A DNA stretch of 64,000 nt, from contig JADJXK010000002.1 of assembly GCA_016710325.1 (NCBI GenBank), forward strand, positions 2,480,001-2,544,000. The letters run 5' to 3'. The number at the start of each line of letters is the position of its first letter. Position 1 is the first letter of the stretch. Of this stretch, positions 24,169 to 33,614 are shown in pieces. Origin of the DNA: Candidatus Leptofilum proximum. GTDB taxonomy: Bacteria > Chloroflexota > Anaerolineae > Promineifilales > Promineifilaceae. The translations under genes and the position numbers were made by a program. Below the pieces are notes generated by a model, which was not told where the DNA came from, ran no database searches, and worked only from the letters and a program-made list of their open reading frames with translations.

Positions 24169-25614
24169 CTACTCATGAATATCCAACGGCACCTCGTTGC
24201 GCAGGCCGGTGTGCAGGGCGAAGGCGTTTTTGACGGCGGCCACCAGCGCCGCCTCGATCCAGCGGCGGTGGCGGCGGTCGCAGGCGTCGTTGGCAAACCA
24301 GATGCGGTTGACGGGCCGGACGATGTTGTCGTAGAAACGACCGCTCATCTCGTGCGGTCGAAACAAGGGGCCAATGCCCCCGGCATATTGGTCCAACGAC
24401 CAGTCGTGCGAGATGCCAAATTCAAACGTGTTCCGGGCTTCTGGGTGGATTTTGCACAAATCTTGCAGCGCCTGGCTGATGCGCTCCTGCTCGCTCAACA
24501 TGCTGTAGGCCATGCTGTCCTGCTCCCAGGCGTAGGAGGCGATGATGACCCCCTTGTGGTAGGCCGGATCTTGCCCGGCAGGCGTGTACACCACGTTGCG
24601 AATTGCCAGGTCGGTGACGGTGACGCCATGCGAGATGTTGTACTTCGTTTCCCACCAGCGCTCGCTGAACTGCATGAAGATTTTGTGGGCACGGCCGTAA
24701 TAGACGTTGCGGATGGTGTACCACTTGTTCACGTCCAGCCCGCCAATTTCCATGTGGCGCAGCAGGTTAAACGGCACCGTCAAAATGCACTCATCGCCGC
24801 TGACCGTCTGGCTGTAGCCCGCCAGGTCTTTGAAAGTCACCGTCACACCCTCTGCCGACTGCTGAATTTCCTGCACAATGGCCCCCAGGCGAAGGCACGA
24901 CTGCAACTGGGGTACAAAGGCGTTGGGCAGCGCATCGGCGCCGTCTTCGATGAACACCAGGTCGCCAAAGACGTTTTCGTAGTAATGGGAAAACCACTCA
25001 ACCAGCGAGAAGTGGAAGCGCCCTTCCAGGTTGAGCAGTGGACCAATCATGGCCAGGGCGGCGTCGCTCAGGCTGCTTTCGCGCAGGAAGTCGATGAGCG
25101 AGTAGCTGTCGTAGCGGTTAACCAGGTAATCCCAGCCGCCGGGCTCTTCGATTTTGTCGATGAGCGGCTGCATGACGGCTTTGAGCAGTTCGTCGGGCAG
25201 TTTGCCTTTTTCATGGATAGGCAGGTTGAAATCGACCTTGTCGGGATGAAACTCGCTGCGGCGCAAGCGGGTGCCGTTGACGTAGATGAACGTATCTTCG
25301 TCGAACATGGGAAACGGCCGTGTGGTCAACTTAAACCGCTCGTGAATCAGGTGCTGGGCCAGCTTGTGCTGCTTGGGGAAGCGCATCGCGCCAAATTCGC
25401 CATACATCTTGCCCGGAAAGCCGTGGTAGGTGTAAACGCGCCCGCCGAGCCGGTTCTGCGCCTCCAAAATGGTGACGGTGTGGCCTGCCTCTTGCAGCAG
25501 CAAAGCGGCCGTCAGCCCTGCCATGCCCGCGCCAATAATGATGATGTGGCGCGGATTGGCGCTGCTGCTGGGCAGCCCTTCTTGCAGGATTTTCAAACAA
25601 TCAATGGTTTGCAT
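24169..25614 (-). CDS. FAD-dependent flavin amine oxidase
   Basis: 481 residues. Dinucleotide-binding motif IIIIGAGMAGLTAALLLQEAG and the following ILEAQNRLGGRVYTY identify the monoamine/L-amino-acid oxidase family. C-terminal FAD contact region WFANDACDRRHRRWIEAALVAAVKNA is slightly degenerate compared with the usual GE...GW.EGA pattern. No Tat or Sec signal. Start at MQTIDCL with AAGGAAGTCGCC; the 68 upstream in-frame codons are repeat-derived. Substrate unknown. Confidence 0.85.
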   Translation of the reverse strand: MQTIDCLKILQEGLPSSSANPRHIIIIGAGMAGLTAALLLQEAGHTVTILEAQNRLGGRVYTYHGFPGKMYGEFGAMRFPKQHKLAQHLIHERFKLTTRPFPMFDEDTFIYVNGTRLRRSEFHPDKVDFNLPIHEKGKLPDELLKAVMQPLIDKIEEPGGWDYLVNRYDSYSLIDFLRESSLSDAALAMIGPLLNLEGRFHFSLVEWFSHYYENVFGDLVFIEDGADALPNAFVPQLQSCLRLGAIVQEIQQSAEGVTVTFKDLAGYSQTVSGDECILTVPFNLLRHMEIGGLDVNKWYTIRNVYYGRAHKIFMQFSERWWETKYNISHGVTVTDLAIRNVVYTPAGQDPAYHKGVIIASYAWEQDSMAYSMLSEQERISQALQDLCKIHPEARNTFEFGISHDWSLDQYAGGIGPLFRPHEMSGRFYDNIVRPVNRIWFANDACDRRHRRWIEAALVAAVKNAFALHTGLRNEVPLDIHE

Positions 25615-25754
25615 GGCGACTTCCTTTTGTGGTGGGTTGTATTTGGCCACAGAGGGCACAGAGGACTCAGAGGGGGAGAGATTCTGTGCGGCCTGGCCTG
25701 GTGTTCGGGCGCAGAATAGCACAGCTTTTTGGATGATGTCAATTTGTTGGGGAC

Positions 25755-25905
25755 AGTAATCGGTAATCGGTGAGCGGTGGGCGGTTATCGGTGAACCGTG
25801 GTGGGGAATTTGACGCAAAGGTGCAAAGATAGAAAGGTGGCAAAGAAAAAGGCAAAGGTTTGGATTGATCCAGCCCTTTGCCCTTTTTTCCTTTGCGTTA
25901 AAAAA
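25755..25905. repeat. Two adjacent hairpin repeats
   Basis: First a CGGTAAT/CGGTGAG 7-mer run (25755-25800), then ACGCAAAGGTGCAAAG words with the inverse CTTTGC...TTTGCGT (25812-25903). They fill the 290-bp gap between the lipoprotein and the amine oxidase. An ACAGAGGGCACAGAGG direct-repeat run lies at 25651-25673. Confidence 0.7.
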
Positions 25906-25908
25906 TGC

Positions 25909-26871
25909 TTACGAAATCCAGGATTCCGTGACTTCGCCGCTCCAGCCTGCATCGGTGCGGGTGTAGTTGATGGTGAAGCCGCCGCCGCTGAGGTAGATCA
26001 TGTCGGAGTCAGCGCCGATGGCCCAGGTGCTGCCCAGGGAGATGTTGACCTCGTCTTGGGATACGGCCGTAAACCCCTGGAAGCGCAGATACGGGAAGTC
26101 ACCGTCGGCATCGGCTTTGGCCTGGATCTCTTCGGGCGACATCGTCACCAGGTCCACACCGTCTAATTCCGGCAGCAGCGCCGGGTCGATGTTTTCCGTC
26201 GAGAGGACAATCTGCTCCTGATCCGCCAGCAGCGTGTAGTCCGGAATTTCCTGGTCCACCAGGGCACGTTCCAGCGTCAGGCGCAGCAGTTCAGTCAGGT
26301 CCTCATCCGGCAGACCGAGGTCAGACAGCGAGCCGCCTTCCGCGTCGGGCAACTGCGGCGTGTTGTCGACGTCCAGGGTAAAGGTGCTGGTCACGCCGTT
26401 CACGTCCACGGTGTAGGTGCCTGCGGGCAAACCGGCCACATCTAAGGCCACGTTTTCTTCAAAGCCGACCAGCTGCTGGGTGCAAACCATATCAGCGGGA
26501 CGCTCGGTGAAAATGTGGACAGAGAAGGTTTCGCCGTCTTGCTGGGTAGTAATGTCGCCCAACGTGGTGCAGCCATCGCCCAGGTAACCGGTCACATGCA
26601 CACTGACCTGCACCGGGAAGGATTCCATGATCAAGACGTCAATCGATTCAACGGTGGCATCGCCGATGATGACGTTTTCCGGCGCCTCTGGTTTACCCGC
26701 ACCGGGTGTAGCCGTGGGATCATCGGAGCTGACGGGTTCATCCATGTCTGGCATTTCAGTAGGTGTTTCCGCAGTGGGATCGTCTGAGGCTGCCGGTTCG
26801 CTGCCGCCGGAGGGCGTGCAGGCCACCAGGGCCAGGAGCAGCAGGACGAGTAGTGTTAATTTATACTTCAT
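25909..26871 (-). CDS. Secreted lipoprotein of unknown function
   Basis: 320 residues. Signal peptide with lipobox LVAC (cysteine 18), then a Thr/Pro/Asp-rich low-complexity linker to about residue 60. An immunoglobulin-like or beta-rich globular part follows (AGTYTVDVNGVTSTFTLDVD), then a C-terminal domain without recognised motifs. RBS GGAGAATCAACTC. First of a same-strand series of lipoproteins with similar linkers. Confidence 0.75.
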   Translation of the reverse strand: MKYKLTLLVLLLLALVACTPSGGSEPAASDDPTAETPTEMPDMDEPVSSDDPTATPGAGKPEAPENVIIGDATVESIDVLIMESFPVQVSVHVTGYLGDGCTTLGDITTQQDGETFSVHIFTERPADMVCTQQLVGFEENVALDVAGLPAGTYTVDVNGVTSTFTLDVDNTPQLPDAEGGSLSDLGLPDEDLTELLRLTLERALVDQEIPDYTLLADQEQIVLSTENIDPALLPELDGVDLVTMSPEEIQAKADADGDFPYLRFQGFTAVSQDEVNISLGSTWAIGADSDMIYLSGGGFTINYTRTDAGWSGEVTESWIS

Positions 26872-26992
26872 GAGTTGATTCTCCTTTTCTTTTCAGTAAA
26901 AAGGGCCGAGGCAAACCCGGCCTTCATGAAGTATAACGAGGCAGGGGTTGATTTTGTTCCCGCAGGCTGCAAATAAGGGTGAAGGCAGGCAA

Positions 26993-27415
26993 TCAGGCAC
27001 GCCAGTTGCCGGTGGTGACAATGATCATGAGTAAAATGCCCAGAAAGGCCAGGGCCAGCAGGGCATAAGCTATGAGGCTTACCACTCTGGCGGGTAAGAG
27101 GTGGGGACCGAGTCCGTTTAAGATCATGCCCAGTCCAAGCATAATCAGAACGAGGCGGGCGATACGGCCGTTTACCTCTGCCGTCCGCTTAAATTTTGGT
27201 ACAGCAAACCGTTTTTCTTGAGAGGGCGTGCCCATTAGCCGATTTAACTGAGGCAGAAATAAACCGAGGCACAAACTTATCAGTCCAAGCCCCGACCAGA
27301 AGAGGGTGCTAAGCATCGAAAGAGAAACAGTCACACTTTGCGGCGTGCTGGTGGTGCAGGCCGTCAACACACTCAAGAAAACAAGCCAGAACAAGATAGA
27401 GTTGCTGTATTTCAT
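26993..27415 (-). CDS. Membrane protein, possible lipoprotein
   Basis: 140 residues. Starts MKYSNSILFWLVFLSVLTAC, a plausible lipoprotein signal, followed by three more hydrophobic segments (about 28-50, 85-105, 110-135). Start chosen by AAGGAGAACATC. Several membrane segments after a lipobox are unusual, so the lipobox may be fortuitous. Function unknown. Confidence 0.6.
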   Translation of the reverse strand: MKYSNSILFWLVFLSVLTACTTSTPQSVTVSLSMLSTLFWSGLGLISLCLGLFLPQLNRLMGTPSQEKRFAVPKFKRTAEVNGRIARLVLIMLGLGMILNGLGPHLLPARVVSLIAYALLALAFLGILLMIIVTTGNWRA

Positions 27416-27486
27416 GATGTTCTCCTTTTTAAAAGCGGAAAACAGAGTTACGCAGAGACGGCATAGAGGGGCACAGAGGTTTGTTG

Positions 27487-27522
27487 GAGGTGACAGGCAC
27501 TTTGGGAAGTGGCTGTCACCTC
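27487..27522. terminator. Hairpin between two lipoprotein genes
   Basis: GAGGTGACAG (27487-27496) pairs perfectly with CTGTCACCTC (27513-27522), 11 nt beyond the stop of the 27533-29494 gene. It lacks a strong T-run. Confidence 0.5.
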
Positions 27523-27532
27523 TGGGCCGCAA

Positions 27533-29494
27533 TTACTCAATTGCGACGGTAAGCGTGTAGTTGGCCGGTTCCAGCGTGCCGATGGCCCGCAGCGTGTAAT
27601 CCTGCGTGGCGGGCAGTTCACCTGTCCAGAAAGTCGCGCCGGACATGTTACCGTTGGTCAGCGGGATGCCATCGGCCCCGACGATGGTGAGCAGTACGCT
27701 GCTGTTGGGCGAGTCGATGTTGACCATCATCGTCTGGCCTGCCTGGGCGGCCAGGATGTAGTCGTCCGAGACGTGGGCGGCCACGTCGCCCTGCACCGTG
27801 GCGGAGGTGGCGCCGGGGGCAAAGCTGATGCGCTGGGGGATGATGACCTGGAGCGTGTAATCGACCGCAGCTTCCCCGGCAAACACGCGAATCACATAGT
27901 CACCCGTATCGGGCAAAGGGCCCTGCCAGAAGGTGGTGCTCATCTGCCCCTCAACGTAACCGCCCTGCCCATCCAGCACGGTGATGCGTGCCTGATCATC
28001 TGGCGCGGTGAGCATGACTGTCATCGTCTGCCCGGCCTGTGCGGCCAGAGTGTAGACGGCCATTCCCTGAGACTGGAGAGTGCCGGTGAGGGTAGCGGCC
28101 GTTTCCCCAGCGCCAAACTGGATGCGGTTGGCCGTGGGCAGCGCTACCTGGTTGTAGAGCGGCTCGGCCGGGTTGAGCGCGGCCGCCTGCTGCAAATCTT
28201 GGGCAATTTGCGGATCGGCGGGGTTGTTGAGGTAGGTGGCCCAGGCGCGGAAGTAGTGGGCGGCGGCCAGCGTGGCCGGGTCCAGATCGGGCACGGCGAT
28301 GGCGGCGCCGGCTTGCTGCAGGATGTAGCCGGTCAGCCCCTGCGTGTACCCCTCGGCCATGGTGCCCTGAAGGATGGCTGGCGTGGTGCTGAATAGCTGC
28401 TCATTGCCGTAGCCGCGCATGAGGTCCAGCGCGGCGGCGTAATCGCCGTAGAAGATGTTGGTGAGCAGCGGGAAGGGCGCGTGGGTCAGTTCGGCCTGGT
28501 ACGCCTGGTTGTAGAGGCGAATCAGGGCCGCGTCCCAGGTGAGGGTGAAGGTATCGGTGGGCTCGTCGGAGGCGGCGGCGAGGCGTTCGGCTTCTTCGAT
28601 TTGGGGCAGGGCCTGCTGCCACAGCCCGGCGTTGGCCAGCTCAACGGCGCGATTGGTGGGGTGGCGGGCGGGATGACCCTGCTGGCCCATCAGCATCGGC
28701 TGGAGGGTGACTTCCAGCATGCGCTCGTTGGTGGCGTCCCAGGTGAAAACGCGGAAGTTGAGGTAGCGCACGCCGCAGGCATAGCAGAAGACGTAAAAAT
28801 CGTGTTCACGCAGGATAACCTCGGCCGTGCCGTCGCCGTTGAGATCTTCCAGGTAGCCAACGCCGGGGCTGGCGCCGCTGCTCACTACTTCCAGGTGCAG
28901 GGTGCTGCCGTCGAAACGCAGCAAATGGAAGGTGCCACCGTGGGCGCCAATGCCGCCGTCAACAGCCAGCCAGACGTGCGCAGGGTCAATGTCCACCTGG
29001 TTTACGGTGTGCTCATTCAGGTAATCGGGGCCGAAGTTGTTGGCATCCAGGCTGTTCAGTTCCTGGAAGGCCAGCGCCTGCCAGCTGCTGTTTTGCCAGG
29101 TGTAGATGGCCACAAAGTGATTGGGCAGCGGGTTGATGTCGAAGTTGCGGAAGCCCTGGCTGTAGACGGCCCACAACGGCCGTTCCCCAGCGGGCGCATT
29201 TAGCGGCAGCACGGCCAGCCCATCGAAGGCATTGGCAGGCAGGCTGTTTTGCACCAGGGTCAACAGATCGTTGGTGTTGGGAACGGCCGTTGGCTCGGCA
29301 GCGTTGGTGGTGGGGGTGGGAACGTCCGTAGCGTCCTGCGTCGGTGGCTGGTTGGTCGGTTCGAGGGTGGGCGTGGCGGCCACGTCAAGGGTTGGGGCCA
29401 GGGTGGGGGTTGGGTCAGTCGTGGCGGTGCAGGCGGTGGCCAACAGGCCAATGAGTAAGAGAATGAGTAGTTGTTTTAAGTGTATCGTTTTCAT
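27533..29494 (-). CDS. Large lipoprotein with C-terminal pre-peptidase (PPC)-like beta domains
   Basis: 653 residues. Signal and lipobox LLATAC (MKTIHLKQLLILLLIGLLATAC), a Thr/Pro linker, and a central region resembling a VCBS-like or hypothetical surface domain (VGYLEDLNGDGTAEVILREHD). Two repeats of the PPC pattern near the C-terminus follow (GQTMTVMLTAPDDQARITVLDGQ and GQTMMVNIDSPNSSVLLTIVGAD, each followed by a W-x-G-x-LP-x-T-x-DY segment). Probably displayed at the cell surface; function unknown. Start set by AAAGGATTTACA before ATG. Confidence 0.75.
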   Translation of the reverse strand: MKTIHLKQLLILLLIGLLATACTATTDPTPTLAPTLDVAATPTLEPTNQPPTQDATDVPTPTTNAAEPTAVPNTNDLLTLVQNSLPANAFDGLAVLPLNAPAGERPLWAVYSQGFRNFDINPLPNHFVAIYTWQNSSWQALAFQELNSLDANNFGPDYLNEHTVNQVDIDPAHVWLAVDGGIGAHGGTFHLLRFDGSTLHLEVVSSGASPGVGYLEDLNGDGTAEVILREHDFYVFCYACGVRYLNFRVFTWDATNERMLEVTLQPMLMGQQGHPARHPTNRAVELANAGLWQQALPQIEEAERLAAASDEPTDTFTLTWDAALIRLYNQAYQAELTHAPFPLLTNIFYGDYAAALDLMRGYGNEQLFSTTPAILQGTMAEGYTQGLTGYILQQAGAAIAVPDLDPATLAAAHYFRAWATYLNNPADPQIAQDLQQAAALNPAEPLYNQVALPTANRIQFGAGETAATLTGTLQSQGMAVYTLAAQAGQTMTVMLTAPDDQARITVLDGQGGYVEGQMSTTFWQGPLPDTGDYVIRVFAGEAAVDYTLQVIIPQRISFAPGATSATVQGDVAAHVSDDYILAAQAGQTMMVNIDSPNSSVLLTIVGADGIPLTNGNMSGATFWTGELPATQDYTLRAIGTLEPANYTLTVAIE

Positions 29495-29578
29495 TGTAAA
29501 TCCTTTGTGTCGGTTCGCCGAGGGCTGATGGCGATTCAAAAATAAAATCGGTAATAAACTTGACACTGAATCGCCTTA

Positions 29579-29632
29579 AATGAACCTGAAGTGTCTCTGT
29601 TGGCGATTACCGATTTATTTTCTTCAGGTTCA
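29579..29632. repeat. Inverted repeat upstream of the large lipoprotein gene
   Basis: ATGAACCTGAAG (29579-29590) and CTTCAGGTTCAT (29621-29632) are perfect inverted repeats. Nested TCGGTAAT / ATTACCGA words link it to the heptad family. The gap 29495-29697 holds no gene. Confidence 0.65.
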
Positions 29633-29697
29633 TAAGCCCCCGGCTAGTTGTGGAAGCCCCGCTGGGGCTTTTACTGGTCAACTGGAGGGTGGTGGGC

Positions 29698-30663
29698 TCA
29701 GGGAGGAGGAACGGCCGTTGCCGTCGGCAGCTGGCGTAGATCGCATTCCGTGTCTACTCCCATACCGGCAATTTGCCGCTCGTGGTCGAGGAAGACGCCC
29801 GTTACCTCCACCACAATTGATTGTCGACCGAGACACTGCTTGTCTGATTCCATCAAGCGGGGCGCATCTTCTATCGGGATGTGCATTGCGGTGACGTTGG
29901 CCGGCATATGATAGAGGAACCATTCACCGCTGCGCGGATAACCCAGCCTGACGATAAAACCCGCCTCATTGTCAAAAGAATCGAGCCAGACAATACAGTC
30001 GGAGACAAAATCGTCCTCGGTTTGCGCCAGCGTGTCGGGGATGGGGCAGTCGGGGGCTGTGGCATTGATGGTGCGGGTGGCCAGCGTCGTGGGGATGGGC
30101 GTGATTGTGGGCGTGGGCAAGGGCAGCGGGGTTGTGGTTGGTCTGGGAGTAGACGCGGTGCCTTCCAGCACGACCGGCTCGGCGAGGGGAAACGTAAATT
30201 CAAAGCAGGCGGCGCCGCGCTGGTGGATGATCTGGCCAGTCCAGTCAACAATGTCGCTCTCGCCCAGGTGGAAGGTGTCCTGGTAACGGCCGTCTGCCCC
30301 CACCGGATTGGCCAATGTCAGTTCAATCTCGCTGCCGTGGTTGGGTGATTGGCCCTTGAATAAAATGATCGGTTTATCTTGCGGCAGCAGCCCTTCAACC
30401 TCCAGCAGCACGGTGCGCGTTTGTTCGGCCATGCTGACGATGAGGCGCATGCCTTCCGGCAGCGGTGTGCAGAGGGCCGGTGTGGCGGTCGGTTCGGCTG
30501 TGCCCACCACCCTGGTGACTTCGACCAGATTTTCACTGGAGGTAGGGGTGGGGAGAACGGCCGTTGGCACTGCCAAAACGCGCGTGACCGCAACAGGGCT
30601 GCCTGGCGCCCGGCAAGCACTGAGGATCAATAAAATGATGAGTAGAATCAGAACTTTTTTCAT
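29698..30663 (-). CDS. Lipoprotein of unknown function
   Basis: 321 residues. MKKVLILLIILLILSAC lipobox signal, PT-rich linker, a beta-rich middle, a second PT-rich stretch (about 175-200), and a C-terminal domain with four cysteines (CPIP, CIVW, CLGR, CDLR), probably disulphide-bonded outside the cell. GAGGAAGACG precedes the ATG at 30663. It starts only 9 nt after the previous gene's stop, so it is cotranscribed with it. Confidence 0.72.
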   Translation of the reverse strand: MKKVLILLIILLILSACRAPGSPVAVTRVLAVPTAVLPTPTSSENLVEVTRVVGTAEPTATPALCTPLPEGMRLIVSMAEQTRTVLLEVEGLLPQDKPIILFKGQSPNHGSEIELTLANPVGADGRYQDTFHLGESDIVDWTGQIIHQRGAACFEFTFPLAEPVVLEGTASTPRPTTTPLPLPTPTITPIPTTLATRTINATAPDCPIPDTLAQTEDDFVSDCIVWLDSFDNEAGFIVRLGYPRSGEWFLYHMPANVTAMHIPIEDAPRLMESDKQCLGRQSIVVEVTGVFLDHERQIAGMGVDTECDLRQLPTATAVPPP

Positions 30664-30671
30664 CGTCTTCC

Positions 30672-32387
30672 TCACTCAATGGCCATTTCAACCACGTAAA
30701 AATCGTTTTCGCTGATGAAGGCCAGGTGACGGCCGTTGGGCGACCAGCGCAGGGTGTTGACCTCCGACATGGGCCGCGTGACCGGCACAGGCTCGCTGTT
30801 GGCGGCCAGGGGATCGGCCAGCCAGTAAATGGTGCCTTCTACGGACAAAATCGCGACGCCGCTGCCAGCGGGCTGCCAGGCGATCTGGCTGACCCCATAA
30901 GGAAAATCCAGCCAACGTCTTTGGCCTGTCTCTGCCTGCACAAACAGCAGCTGCTGCGATGCGCCATAACCCAGCGCCACGGTGGGCACACCCGGATGCC
31001 AGGCGGCGAAGTCGGCGGAATCCGCCACCACTAGCTGCGGCTCACCGGCAATGGACATCAGCCAGGTCTGGCCGCTGCTGGCTTCCCGATTGGCGATGTT
31101 GTTGTAGGTGAGGAAACGGCCGTCGGCCGACCAGCCCAGAAAGAGCAGATTGCCACTAATCGGCACAACTTCCAGCGAAGGAAGGGTAATCAGGTAAGCG
31201 GGGTCAGCAAACTGGTTGTACACCTCGTCCACGTATTCGGCGCAGGTGAGCCACAGATACGCCGCATTGGGGGCGACAAACGGTGCGCAGTCAACGATTG
31301 TTTCCGGCAGCGACAGCAGTTCGAGAATGTCGCGATAGGTTTGCGATTCCGGATCAATCAGAGGCAGCGCAGGTTTTCCCGCTTCACTTTGGAAAAAGAT
31401 GGCACCCGGCTGAATTAGAATTTGTGTGTCATCAATCAACCAGTGGCTTTCTGAACCATAATATCCCGGCCCCACGCCAACACCGCTCACCCAAAAGCCG
31501 GGAAAACTGTCGCGGGTCCAATGCTCACCGGTCGCCGGGTTCACATAACTAAAGCAGCATTCAAAAATTTCCGTTTCATCGCTGGACCAGGCAGGGCGTT
31601 GAAATTTGACCCGCTGCCAACCATCGAGCGAAATCAGTTCACCAGTGGTTAAGTCAATCCAGCTAGCTCCGGCCAGCAGCCGCTGGCCGCTGGGTGCAAT
31701 AAAAAGCGGCAGGGAGCCAGGATACGTTTCCACAATGGTTCCTGCCAGATCGCGCAGACGCACTTCGCCGTGGCTGGCTTCAATCACTTGCTGGCGCGCT
31801 GCCGACCAGACGGGCAGATCGCAGCCGTCCGTTCGCGGGGCGTCTGGCAGCCAGGCGGTGCCGTCTGCGGCGTTAAACACCACGGCCTGGGCAACTTTAC
31901 CCATGGTTGGGTCTTCGTACCAGTTAGTGTAGGCGACGATGGGGAACAGCATGAGCTGCTCGTCGGTCAGCCAGCGGTAGGGGCCAAATTCGCAGTATCC
32001 GTAAGGCGCATAACGAAAGCCATACTCAAACCCGGAAAGCCGCTGCAAAGGAAATTTATCTATACCACGAACGGCCGTCCAGTTCAAACCAGCTGCCACG
32101 CGCCGGACCAATTCCTCTGGGGGGATTGCCGCCGGGGCTTCGGCGGTCGGGTTGGGCTGCTGGGGCGGGTGAGGTGTCGCCGTGGCTTCGATGCCGGGTT
32201 CAAGCGGGCGTACGGCCGTATTTGTTGGCAGTGGTGCGGGGGTGTTCGTGGAGGGAACGGCCGTATTCGCCACCTCGGTCACCGCCACCACAGGCCGCGT
32301 CACGGAAACTGGTTCAGCAGGTAGGGAGCAGGCAGCGAGGGCAAACAAGATCAACAAACAGGTGGCGAACCAGCCAATGGTTTTCAT
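30672..32387 (-). CDS. Lipoprotein with beta-propeller-like repeats
   Basis: 571 residues. MKTIGWFATCLLILFALAAC lipobox, PT-rich linker (to about 85), then a long region with recurring W-SPDG-like blades (LRWSPNGRHLAFIS, LGWSADGRFLTYNN, AWQPAGSGVAILS). This suggests a TolB/WD40-like propeller. A binding or sensing role at the surface is likely; ligand unknown. AAAGGAGCGTTAACG precedes the ATG. Confidence 0.75.
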   Translation of the reverse strand: MKTIGWFATCLLILFALAACSLPAEPVSVTRPVVAVTEVANTAVPSTNTPAPLPTNTAVRPLEPGIEATATPHPPQQPNPTAEAPAAIPPEELVRRVAAGLNWTAVRGIDKFPLQRLSGFEYGFRYAPYGYCEFGPYRWLTDEQLMLFPIVAYTNWYEDPTMGKVAQAVVFNAADGTAWLPDAPRTDGCDLPVWSAARQQVIEASHGEVRLRDLAGTIVETYPGSLPLFIAPSGQRLLAGASWIDLTTGELISLDGWQRVKFQRPAWSSDETEIFECCFSYVNPATGEHWTRDSFPGFWVSGVGVGPGYYGSESHWLIDDTQILIQPGAIFFQSEAGKPALPLIDPESQTYRDILELLSLPETIVDCAPFVAPNAAYLWLTCAEYVDEVYNQFADPAYLITLPSLEVVPISGNLLFLGWSADGRFLTYNNIANREASSGQTWLMSIAGEPQLVVADSADFAAWHPGVPTVALGYGASQQLLFVQAETGQRRWLDFPYGVSQIAWQPAGSGVAILSVEGTIYWLADPLAANSEPVPVTRPMSEVNTLRWSPNGRHLAFISENDFYVVEMAIE

Positions 32388-32525
32388 CGTTAACGCTCCT
32401 TTACCGTGGGGGGAAACGGCCGTTTCACACAAAAATTACCCCAGCCTTCATTCTAACAAGCCGGATCAAAACGCGTTGTATGGGAGATATATGTTTAGGC
32501 TACGATTGGGGTATAGATCGTGATG

Positions 32526-32576
32526 AGTGAAACGTGAAGCGTGAAAACCATCACGTTTCACGCTTCACGTTTCACT
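32526..32576. repeat. Heptad-repeat hairpin (GTGAAAC family)
   Basis: GTGAAAC-GTGAAGC-GTGAAAA, then the inverse TTTCACG-CTTCACG-TTTCACT. It abuts the TAG stop of the PH-like gene. Confidence 0.85.
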
Positions 32577-33177
32577 AGAGGTCCAAAATTTGGGCGGCCA
32601 GCGAACGGCCGTCCTTCTTCGTTTTCTGCTGGCGGGCGTCGTGCCACTTGCGGCGGGCTTCTTCGATGTCGCGGTTGAGCTGCATCCAGTTGGGGCTGGC
32701 TAGCAGCAGTCCTTCGCGGCGCACGCCAAACAGCAGGCGAGGAAACCAGAGCGTGCGCTGATCGAGCGTTTTGGGCCAGCTGTTCAGCCCGACAAAGGTG
32801 CAGGCGGTGCCAAAAAACGGCTGCACCAGGCTGCGTTCGCGCCCTTTGAGCGCGTCAAAATCGTAATGCTGGGCCATTTGGGTGGAGGTGACGCCGACGA
32901 TACGGCCGTAACTAATCTTCACCGCGCGCAGCGGCCCCTGCAGCAGCAGATAGCCGGGCGTTACCACCACACCGGCACGGCGCACCAACACGCCGTAATA
33001 CACCCACAGCACGGCTACCAGCCCCACCACCAGCCAGAGCAGATAAAAGTAGGGGCCGAGGAACGGCCGTAACAAATCCACCACAGCCAGCACCAGCAAG
33101 GTGAGGCCCAGCCACAAGAGCTTGCCCCGCATCCGGCGGCTCATCTGATCGTACAACAGGAGTTTGTGCTTTTTCAT
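32575..33177 (-). CDS. Membrane protein with bacterial PH-like domain
   Basis: 200 residues. Two membrane helices (about 18-36 and 42-64) precede a beta-rich domain with the bPH2/YdbT-like pattern (VVVTPGYLLLQGPLRAVKISYGRIVGVTS). The C-terminus is basic and coiled. No clear RBS. Function unknown; the family is usually membrane-associated. Confidence 0.65.
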   Translation of the reverse strand: MKKHKLLLYDQMSRRMRGKLLWLGLTLLVLAVVDLLRPFLGPYFYLLWLVVGLVAVLWVYYGVLVRRAGVVVTPGYLLLQGPLRAVKISYGRIVGVTSTQMAQHYDFDALKGRERSLVQPFFGTACTFVGLNSWPKTLDQRTLWFPRLLFGVRREGLLLASPNWMQLNRDIEEARRKWHDARQQKTKKDGRSLAAQILDL

Positions 33178-33189
33178 CTTGGGGATTTT

Positions 33190-33260
33190 GAGTAAAAAGT
33201 GAAAAGTGATAAGTCAAAAGTGGGCCACTACTTTTCACTTATCACTTTTTACTTTTCACC
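33190..33260. repeat. Heptad-repeat hairpin (AAAAGTG family)
   Basis: AAAAAGT-GAAAAGT-GATAAGT-CAAAAGT, then the inverse. It lies between the stop of 33265-33585 and the start of the PH-like gene. Confidence 0.85.
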
Positions 33261-33264
33261 GATT

Positions 33265-33585
33265 CTACATTTGGAAAACGCCGCGCTGATAAGGCACCAC
33301 TTTGTAGCTAAAGTCGGTGACGTACTGCTCCAGCTGGCTGTTCAGGGTCAGCCACATTTCGTTGTCCAGTAAATCATCTAGCGTTTGGCGGTCGCGGCAG
33401 ACGAAGCCAACCAGGCGGTTAGGAGCATCACCGTAGGCTGTGTGCCACACTTCGCTCACCTGAAAACCCATCATTTGCATGGCGGGCACGTAGCGCTGCA
33501 TGACAAACTGCTGGTACGCCTGCAAATTGACGTCTAGTACTTCATAGCTCAACAACAGTTTTAATCCCGATGGCTTTTCGTCCAT
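33265..33585 (-). CDS. Small protein, possible NIPSNAP / dimeric alpha-beta-barrel fold
   Basis: 106 residues. The pattern YEVLDVNLQAYQQFVMQRYVPAMQMMGFQVSEVWHTAYGD resembles NIPSNAP-like dimeric alpha/beta-barrel proteins. Strong RBS (GAGGAAGGTTAATA). No catalytic residue can be assigned. Confidence 0.6.
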   Translation of the reverse strand: MDEKPSGLKLLLSYEVLDVNLQAYQQFVMQRYVPAMQMMGFQVSEVWHTAYGDAPNRLVGFVCRDRQTLDDLLDNEMWLTLNSQLEQYVTDFSYKVVPYQRGVFQM

Positions 33586-33614
33586 TATTAACCTTCCTCA
33601 CAACGGCCGTAACT

